This document shows, piece after piece, positions 58,024 through 64,000 of a stretch of 64,000 nt of DNA. The notes below the pieces were generated by a model, which saw only the letters and a list, made by a program, of their open reading frames with translations, searched no databases and was not told the origin of the DNA. The stretch covers positions 659,001-723,000 of the forward strand of contig NZ_CP162490.1 of assembly GCF_041245805.1 (NCBI RefSeq), read 5' to 3'. The stretch's first letter is position 1. Each line of letters opens with the position of its first letter. The position numbers and the translations under genes are program-made. Source of the DNA: Xanthomonas sp. DAR 34887. Lineage in GTDB: Bacteria; Pseudomonadota; Gammaproteobacteria; Xanthomonadales; Xanthomonadaceae.

Positions 58024-61000
58024 ATGAACTGCATGCCATTCGCACGCAACCGCAGCACGCTGTCCGCCGGCATCGCCATCGCCTTGTTCGCGACCGCCGC
58101 CTCCACCACCGCGTTCGCCCAGCAGGCCGACGGCACCCCGGCGCCCCCGGGCCAGGCCGAATTGCAGGCCAAGGACCTGGATGCGGTGATGGTGACCGGC
58201 TACCGCTACGCGATCGAGAAGAGCCTGGAGCAGAAGCGCAACGCCAACGCCGTGGTCGATGTGATCACCGCCGAGGACGTCGGCAAGTTCCCCGACAAGA
58301 ACGTGGCCGATGCGCTGCAACGCGTGCCCGGCGTGGTCATCACCCGCGACGGCGGCGAGGGCAAGAACGTCAGCGTGCGTGGCCTGTCCTCGGAGCTGGT
58401 GCTGACCGAATTGAACGGCAACTACATCGCCACCGCCGAATCCAATGGCGACCCGACGCGCTCGTTCAACTACACGCTGCTGCCGTCGAACCTGTTGGGC
58501 AGCGCGGAGCTGTACAAGACGCCGGAAGCGCGCATCGACGAAGGCGGCATCGGCGGCACGGTGATCCTGCAGACGCGGCGCCCGCTGGAACTGGAGCCCC
58601 ATTCCGGCTTCGTCTCCGCCGAGGGCGTGTGGTCGGATACCAGCAAGAAGACCGACGGCCAGTTCTCCGGCTCGTACTCGTGGCACGACAAGGACAACCG
58701 CTTCGGCGTGTTCGTCGGCTATACGCAGCAAAAGCGCACCGCGCGCACGCTGAATTCCAGCACCGAGAGCTGGCAGTGGTATGGCCGCGACGAGGGCGGC
58801 GCAGCGGTCGACGTGAACGGCAATCCGTCGGACTTCAACGCCAACTGGTGGGGCGGCACCGGCTTCTGGGATCAGAACGGCAAGTACTACACCCGTTTCA
58901 TGATGCCGACGTCTGTCAGCCTGGACGTCAAACGCGAGGAGCGCGAACGCAAGGGCGGGCAGCTGACTTTCCAGTTCAAGCCGACCGACGACCTGACCCT
59001 GACCGCGAACTACTTCCGCTTCGACCTGTCGCAGAACTCGCAGACCAATACCGTCAAGATTCCCGAGTGGAACATCGCGCGCTATTACGGCGACGGCAAC
59101 TGGCGCGGCGGCCGCCTGCTCGACGGACTGCAGTTCGATCCCAGCGGCACCGTCGTCACCGGCGCCGCCTACAGCCTGCATCCGGGCAAGACCTACTACT
59201 GCAGCGAGGCCCAGGCCGCCGCGGCCGGACTGTCGCCGGGCGGCTGGGGCTCGGACGACTGCACGGTGCCGACGCCGCAGATCACCGGCAGCTACAACAT
59301 CGAAAAATCGCAGTCGCAGACGGTGGACCTGGGCGGCGAATGGCGTGGCGAGAAGGTGGACGTGTCGTTCAAGGCCGGCCGCACCTGGGCCAAGGGCGGG
59401 CCGGAGCTGCAGTTCTCCCTGCCGATCAAGCCGCGCCGCCAGAACGCCGACGGCAGCTGGAGCAACGGCAACTTCGCCAGCGCCTGGGACCTGACCGGCA
59501 CGCCGACCATGACCTTCTCGCCGGAGCTGATGCAGAACCTGCGCGACGGCATCCTGCAGGTCGACCTGGGCTCGACCGGCTCGTCCTGGACCCGCAACAC
59601 CAACCAGCAGCAGTACGCGCAGATCGATACCACCTGGCATTTCGATGGAGATTTCTTCGACTCGCTGCAGTTCGGCCTCAAGCGCCGCGACGGCGGCATC
59701 CACCGCAACACCGGCAACAATTACTGGGTGTGCCCGGGTACCGATCCGGGCGACTACGACAACCGCTACTGGAATGGACGCTGCAACGCGATCGCCACGC
59801 AGTTTTCGCCGGATCTGCTGTCTGCGATGGACAACTTCCCCGGCGGGGTCAAGGCCAGCGCGTTTCCGGCGATCAACTTCCCCGGCTACATCGGCTACTT
59901 GAACAGCACCTATGGGGCGATGCAGACGCGCAACGAAGACAACTTCGTCTACAACGTCGACGAGGAGATCTATTCCACCTACCTGCAACTCAACTTCCAC
60001 ACCGAGCGGCTGCGCGGCAACGTCGGCGTGCGGGTGGCGCGCACCGGCCAGCATGCCGATTCCACCGATAAGGTGACCGCCTACAACGATTACTTCTTCG
60101 ATGGCGCCGACGGCAATCCGCTGGCCTGCCAGCAGGGCGCCGCCATGCCTGGCGGCGCCCCGGCCGACACCTACTGCGGCACCGAAGGCTACTGGCGCCT
60201 GTCGGATACCGAGCAACGCACCGAGTCGTTCGTGGTCAGCGGGCTGGACCGCAACTACACCGACGTGTTGCCGAGTTTCAACCTGGCTTACGACCTGAGC
60301 GAGAACCTGCTGCTGCGCGCGGCGGCCTCCAAGGTGATCGCACGGCCCAGCTACAACGACATCGCCGCGCCCGGCAGCCTGGAGTACTACAGCCCCGAGT
60401 ACGTGGCCGACCGGCGCCTGACCGGCGGCGCGAGCGAGCAGGGCTGGTACGGCTCGGGCAGCAACAAGAACCTGGAGCCGTACAAGGCCACCCAGTTCGA
60501 CCTGGGGCTGGAGTGGTATTTCCAGCCGGGTTCGGTGGCCGGTGTGGGGCTGTTCCGCAAGAACGTGCAGAACTTCGCGGTCGACGTGATCAGCGACGTG
60601 AACACGATGATCGACGGGCAGATGGTCACCGTGCAGAACTACAGCACCCAGGCCGGCGGCCAGGATGCGGTGTCGCAGGGCGTGGAGCTGTACGCGCAGC
60701 ACACGCTGCCGTTCGGCCTCGGCGTGCAGTTCAACTACACCTACAACGACGCCAGCAAGGCGGCGGTGCGGCTGGAGGACGGCACCGAGGTCGGCAAGAC
60801 CTCCATGCCGGGCAGCGCCAAAAACCAGACCAACCTCACCGTGTTCTACGAGACCGACCGCTTGCTGCTGCGCGCCTCGTACAACCGCCGCGGCGAGCTG
60901 GTGCAGGGCCTGGTCAACGGGCTGAACATCTACGAGGAGCCGTATTACCAGATCGATCTGAACGCGGCGTACAACATCACCCCGGCGCTCAGCCTCACCG

Positions 61001-61125
61001 CCTCGGTGCTGAACCTGACCAGGCAGGCGTCGCGCCAGCACCTGGGCGACGACACCCGCGCTCGCTTCTACACCGGCGGCTACGCCGGCCGGCTGGCGTA
61101 TTTTGGGCTGACCTACAAGTTCTAG
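58024..61125 (+). CDS. TonB-dependent outer-membrane receptor (carbohydrate type)
   Basis: A 1033-residue receptor. It has a signal peptide (IAIALFATAASTTAFA), a TonB-box-like DLDAVMVTG, and a plug domain (VVDVITAEDVGKFPDKNVAD, ALQRVPGVVITRD, VSVRGL). A long beta-barrel follows, ending YFGLTYKF with a terminal Phe. It resembles the large Xanthomonas/Caulobacter TonB receptors for plant carbohydrates. Flanking GH92 genes suggest mannose-containing glycans are taken up (inferred). The ATG at 58024 has GGAGAGGA 8 bp upstream. Confidence 0.94.
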   Translation: MNCMPFARNRSTLSAGIAIALFATAASTTAFAQQADGTPAPPGQAELQAKDLDAVMVTGYRYAIEKSLEQKRNANAVVDVITAEDVGKFPDKNVADALQRVPGVVITRDGGEGKNVSVRGLSSELVLTELNGNYIATAESNGDPTRSFNYTLLPSNLLGSAELYKTPEARIDEGGIGGTVILQTRRPLELEPHSGFVSAEGVWSDTSKKTDGQFSGSYSWHDKDNRFGVFVGYTQQKRTARTLNSSTESWQWYGRDEGGAAVDVNGNPSDFNANWWGGTGFWDQNGKYYTRFMMPTSVSLDVKREERERKGGQLTFQFKPTDDLTLTANYFRFDLSQNSQTNTVKIPEWNIARYYGDGNWRGGRLLDGLQFDPSGTVVTGAAYSLHPGKTYYCSEAQAAAAGLSPGGWGSDDCTVPTPQITGSYNIEKSQSQTVDLGGEWRGEKVDVSFKAGRTWAKGGPELQFSLPIKPRRQNADGSWSNGNFASAWDLTGTPTMTFSPELMQNLRDGILQVDLGSTGSSWTRNTNQQQYAQIDTTWHFDGDFFDSLQFGLKRRDGGIHRNTGNNYWVCPGTDPGDYDNRYWNGRCNAIATQFSPDLLSAMDNFPGGVKASAFPAINFPGYIGYLNSTYGAMQTRNEDNFVYNVDEEIYSTYLQLNFHTERLRGNVGVRVARTGQHADSTDKVTAYNDYFFDGADGNPLACQQGAAMPGGAPADTYCGTEGYWRLSDTEQRTESFVVSGLDRNYTDVLPSFNLAYDLSENLLLRAAASKVIARPSYNDIAAPGSLEYYSPEYVADRRLTGGASEQGWYGSGSNKNLEPYKATQFDLGLEWYFQPGSVAGVGLFRKNVQNFAVDVISDVNTMIDGQMVTVQNYSTQAGGQDAVSQGVELYAQHTLPFGLGVQFNYTYNDASKAAVRLEDGTEVGKTSMPGSAKNQTNLTVFYETDRLLLRASYNRRGELVQGLVNGLNIYEEPYYQIDLNAAYNITPALSLTASVLNLTRQASRQHLGDDTRARFYTGGYAGRLAYFGLTYKF

Positions 61126-61268
61126 ACCCAAGCGTCGTGCCCATGCCACCTTCCGTCGCACGGCAGGCTGGTATGGGCGCGGTGGCCTGGCGACGACCGG
61201 GCCACCGTTTCTGCCGTCCACGGCCGCTCGTTGCGCTTGCCGCGGTCGTTCACCACAGGACCCATTGC

Positions 61269-63710
61269 ATGAAGCCTTCCCCACTGCCTTCCCTGCTGCG
61301 CACGCTCACCCTGTCCCTGTTGCTTGCCGCGCCTGCGCTGGCCGCCGCGCCGCGGCCCAGTGCCGAGGTCAACACCTTCATCGGCAGCAAGGACGACGGC
61401 AACACCTTTCCCGGTGCGTCGGCGCCGTTCGGGATGATCCAGGTCAGCCCGATCGGCGCGCACTACGCGGGCTGGCGCTACGACGATCCGCAGATCCGCG
61501 GCTTCGGCCATTCCTTCCTGTCCGGCGCCGGCTGCTGGGAACAGGGCGGGCAGGTCTCGGTGCTGCCGGTGACCGGGCGCATCGGACCCGGCGGCGAGTT
61601 CGACACGGCCGATCCCAAGGCGTTCGACCACACGCGCTACGGCGCGCGCTATCGGCACGACGGCGAGCGCGGCCAGGCCGGCTACTACAAGGTGCGGCTG
61701 ACCGATTACGGCGGCATCGACGCCGAAGCCACTGCGCTGACCCACGCCGCGGCCGAGCGCTACACGTTTTCCGCCTCGGGCGAAGGCCATGTGCTGGTCA
61801 ACATCGGCCAGGCCAACGCCCGCCACGTCGTGACCGGCAGCGCCCTGAGCGTGGTCGGCGACCGTGTGGTGGAAGGCAAGCTGGTGACCCAGAGCTTCTG
61901 CGGCGGCCACCAGTACACCACCTGGTTCCGCCTGGAGTTCGATCGCCCGTTCAAGGCCTTCGGCACCTGGGGCGAAGCTGGCGGCGTGCCGGGATCGCGG
62001 CATGGCATGGAGGGCGAGGGCAAGCCCAGCGGCGCGTGGCTCAGCTTCGACCTGGGCAAGGGCCGTGCGGTCACCGCCATCTCGGCGATCTCGCACGTGG
62101 ACGCCGAGGGCGCGCGCAACAACCTGCGCAGCGAGGGCATGGCCAATGGCCGCCTGCTCGGCTTCGATGCCATGCGCGCCCGCGCGCAGCAGGCCTGGGA
62201 CAAGGAACTGGCCAGCGTGCGCGTGCGCGGCGGCAGCGGCGACGACCGCACGGTGTTCTACACCGCGCTGTACCACGCGCTGCTGCAACCGCTGACCGGC
62301 AGCGATGCCGATGGCCGCTACCGCGGCTACGACGACGGGATCCACCGCGCCGACGGCTGGACCTATCACGAGTTCTTCTCGCTGTGGGACACCTACCGTT
62401 CGCAGAACCAGTTGCTGGCGCTGTTGCGGCCGCAGCGCGCCGCCGACATCGCCCGCTCGATCCTGGCGATCGACGCGCAGGGCGGCTGGCTGCCGCGCTG
62501 GGGCTACGCCAACTTCGAGAGCAACGTGATGACCGGCGATCCGGTCACGCCGTTCCTGGTCGACCTGTGGCGTTTCGGCGCGCTGCAGGGGCGCGAGGCC
62601 GAGGCCTACGCCGCGCTGCGCCGCAACGCCTTCGAGATGCCGCCGTTGAACTCGCGGCTCGCCGGCCGTTCCGGCAACGCCAACTACCTGGCGCAGGGCT
62701 TCGTGCAGTACGACCGCGCATTCCCGTCCAAGGGCATGGATGTCGATCCGCACCACGGCGGCTCGGCGACGCTGGAGTACGCGCTGGCCGACTGCGCGCT
62801 GTCGACCATGGCCGGCGCGTTGGGGCATGCCGAGGATGCGGCGGTACTGCATCGTCGTGGCCGCAATTGGCGGACGGTGTGGGATCCGACGGTGCGCGAT
62901 ACTGAAACCGGCTTCACCGGTTTCCCGCGGCCGCGCACCGAGGACGGTGCGTGGTACACGCCGTCGGATGGCCATTACACCCCGCGCTCGCAGCACGGCT
63001 TCCATGAAGGCACCGCCTGGCAGTACCAGTGGCTGGCGCAGCAGGACGTGCCCGGCCTGGTGCAGGCGATGCACGGGACAGAGCAGGCCGCGCGACGCCT
63101 GGATGCCTTTTTCGCCTACGACGCGCTGCTGGCCGATCCGGCCGGCGCCGCGCGCAAGGAATGGGTGGTGGGGCCGTACAGCTACTACAGCCAGTTCCGC
63201 TACAACCCCAACAACGAACCCGACCTGCACGCGCCATGGATGTACACGCTGATCGGCCAGCCGTGGAAGACCAGCACCGTGCTGCATGCGGCGCAGACGC
63301 TGTTCACCAATGCGCCGAACGGCGTCACCGGCAACGACGACCTGGGCACGATGTCGGCGTGGTACCTGTTCAGCGCCATGGGCCTGTATCCGGCGGTGCC
63401 CGGCACCGGCCAGTTCCTGCTGCATGCGCCGCGCTTCTCGCGCATCGAACTGGACGTGGGACCGGGCCGCACGCTGCGCATCGACGCGCCGCAGGCCGGC
63501 GACGGCAAGCTGCGTTACGTCGGTGGCGTGTCGCTGGATGGCCACGCGCACGCGCCGGTGTGGCTGGACTGGGCGCAGTTGCAGCGGGGCGGCCGGCTGC
63601 GGTTCGCGCTGAGCGATGCGCCGCAGCCGCAGGGCTGGGGCACGCGGCCGCAGGATCTGCCGCTGTCGCCCTGCGCCGACCCCGCCGCGACGCAGGTGAG
63701 CTGGCGTTGA
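61269..63710 (+). CDS. GH92 family alpha-mannosidase
   Basis: An 813-residue secreted enzyme with a signal peptide (LLRTLTLSLLLAAPALAA). GH92 motifs: VNTFIGSKDDGNTFPGASAP, GFGHSFLSGAGCWEQGGQ, FYTALYHALLQPLTGSDADG, FSLWDTYRSQNQLL, GFHEGTAWQYQWLAQQD (acid Glu) and GNDDLGTMSAWYLFSAMG. It lies 143 bp after the TonB receptor and 75 bp before a lacI gene, completing a mannoside-utilisation locus. It shares the core motifs of the GH92 at 28078 but not close sequence. Confidence 0.95.
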   Translation: MKPSPLPSLLRTLTLSLLLAAPALAAAPRPSAEVNTFIGSKDDGNTFPGASAPFGMIQVSPIGAHYAGWRYDDPQIRGFGHSFLSGAGCWEQGGQVSVLPVTGRIGPGGEFDTADPKAFDHTRYGARYRHDGERGQAGYYKVRLTDYGGIDAEATALTHAAAERYTFSASGEGHVLVNIGQANARHVVTGSALSVVGDRVVEGKLVTQSFCGGHQYTTWFRLEFDRPFKAFGTWGEAGGVPGSRHGMEGEGKPSGAWLSFDLGKGRAVTAISAISHVDAEGARNNLRSEGMANGRLLGFDAMRARAQQAWDKELASVRVRGGSGDDRTVFYTALYHALLQPLTGSDADGRYRGYDDGIHRADGWTYHEFFSLWDTYRSQNQLLALLRPQRAADIARSILAIDAQGGWLPRWGYANFESNVMTGDPVTPFLVDLWRFGALQGREAEAYAALRRNAFEMPPLNSRLAGRSGNANYLAQGFVQYDRAFPSKGMDVDPHHGGSATLEYALADCALSTMAGALGHAEDAAVLHRRGRNWRTVWDPTVRDTETGFTGFPRPRTEDGAWYTPSDGHYTPRSQHGFHEGTAWQYQWLAQQDVPGLVQAMHGTEQAARRLDAFFAYDALLADPAGAARKEWVVGPYSYYSQFRYNPNNEPDLHAPWMYTLIGQPWKTSTVLHAAQTLFTNAPNGVTGNDDLGTMSAWYLFSAMGLYPAVPGTGQFLLHAPRFSRIELDVGPGRTLRIDAPQAGDGKLRYVGGVSLDGHAHAPVWLDWAQLQRGGRLRFALSDAPQPQGWGTRPQDLPLSPCADPAATQVSWR

Positions 63711-63785
63711 GCCCGCGCACGCGGCGGGACGTCTCGCGCAGCCAATGGTTTACGCTGCGCGTCTGGCCAGAAGGGAAGCGATCCG

Positions 63786-64000
63786 ATGCGTCAAAAGCGT
63801 CCACCCCGTGCCCCGTCTGCACGCGCGTCCAAGGTCGTTTCGCCCAAGGCGGGGCAGGTGGCGACGGGCGCGGATAGCCCGGGGAAGGCCGCGCCGGCCG
63901 CCGCAGTGCGCGACCGGCAACGCGTGGTCACCGTCACCGACATCGCCGATGCGGTCGGCGTCTCCCGCGCGACCGTCTCGCTGGTGCTGCGCGGCAGCCC
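63786..64000 (+). CDS. LacI family regulator (3' end beyond window)
   Basis: The ATG opens a frame that runs off the right edge. After a basic, Ala/Pro-rich leader of about 45 residues comes RVVTVTDIADAVGVSRATVS, then LVLRGS, the LacI helix-turn-helix. Its recognition helix closely resembles the LacI at 26896 (both have VSRATVSLVLR). It is the likely regulator of the preceding GH92-TonB receptor-GH92 genes. Confidence 0.85.
   Translation, partial: MRQKRPPRAPSARASKVVSPKAGQVATGADSPGKAAPAAAVRDRQRVVTVTDIADAVGVSRATVSLVLRGS

Overview
The window is GC-rich gammaproteobacterial chromosome that looks like Xanthomonas or a close relative in the Xanthomonadaceae. The evidence is the housekeeping order (topA, smg, dprA, LysM protein | def, fmt, rsmB), the GATTCGG/GAGTCCC intergenic repeats, the 'GTAGGAGCGGCTTCAGCCGCGAC' palindrome, and the sets of GH92 glycosidase, TonB receptor and LacI regulator. 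Species cannot be fixed from the sequence alone.

Layout. 1-10.1 kb: minus-strand topA (cut by the window edge), two GYF-domain membrane proteins, smg, dprA and a LysM protein, then plus-strand def-fmt-rsmB. 10.1-16.2 kb: a surface-glycan block with an ArnT-type transferase, a GT4-like transferase, an O-antigen ligase-like protein, a WaaE-like GT2 and a CDP-glycerol glycerophosphotransferase-like protein. 16.3-24.1 kb: paired PH-domain membrane proteins, ribA, an acetyltransferase, a lauroyl acyltransferase, dtd and rpoD with its terminator. 24.2-30.4 kb: a mannose/mannoside module, with lacI-MFS-AGE epimerase divergent from a GH92 gene. 30.9-39.6 kb: a translationally coupled glgE-treS/mak-glgB operon, the GlgE route from trehalose to branched alpha-glucan.

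39.9-50 kb is accessory DNA. An intact tRNA-Ile2(CAU) gene is followed by cargo units separated by increasingly decayed copies of the same tRNA locus: a second tRNA with two substitutions, then a 14-nt tRNA tail, then only the downstream flank. The cargo is a frameshifted secreted PLA2-like protein with a membrane-anchored protein and a Fic protein; a DUF3883 nuclease-like protein; a Phd/VapC toxin-antitoxin pair; and an OLD-type ATPase/TOPRIM nuclease followed by a frameshifted RelA/SpoT-domain gene. A symE gene and a ruined hipBA module follow, the latter with a 71-bp tandem duplication and a fused symE tail. No integrase or transposase is visible. Much of 40.1-48.2 kb is clearly richer in A+T than its surroundings.

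50-53.9 kb holds an SDR oxidoreductase divergent from an AraC regulator, and a TetR regulator divergent, across a 34-bp palindrome, from a frameshifted quinone-oxidoreductase gene and an NTF2-like gene. 54.3-64 kb is a second mannoside-utilisation locus: GH92, TonB-dependent receptor, GH92 and a LacI gene cut by the right edge. LacI-type palindromes precede the first GH92 and the receptor.
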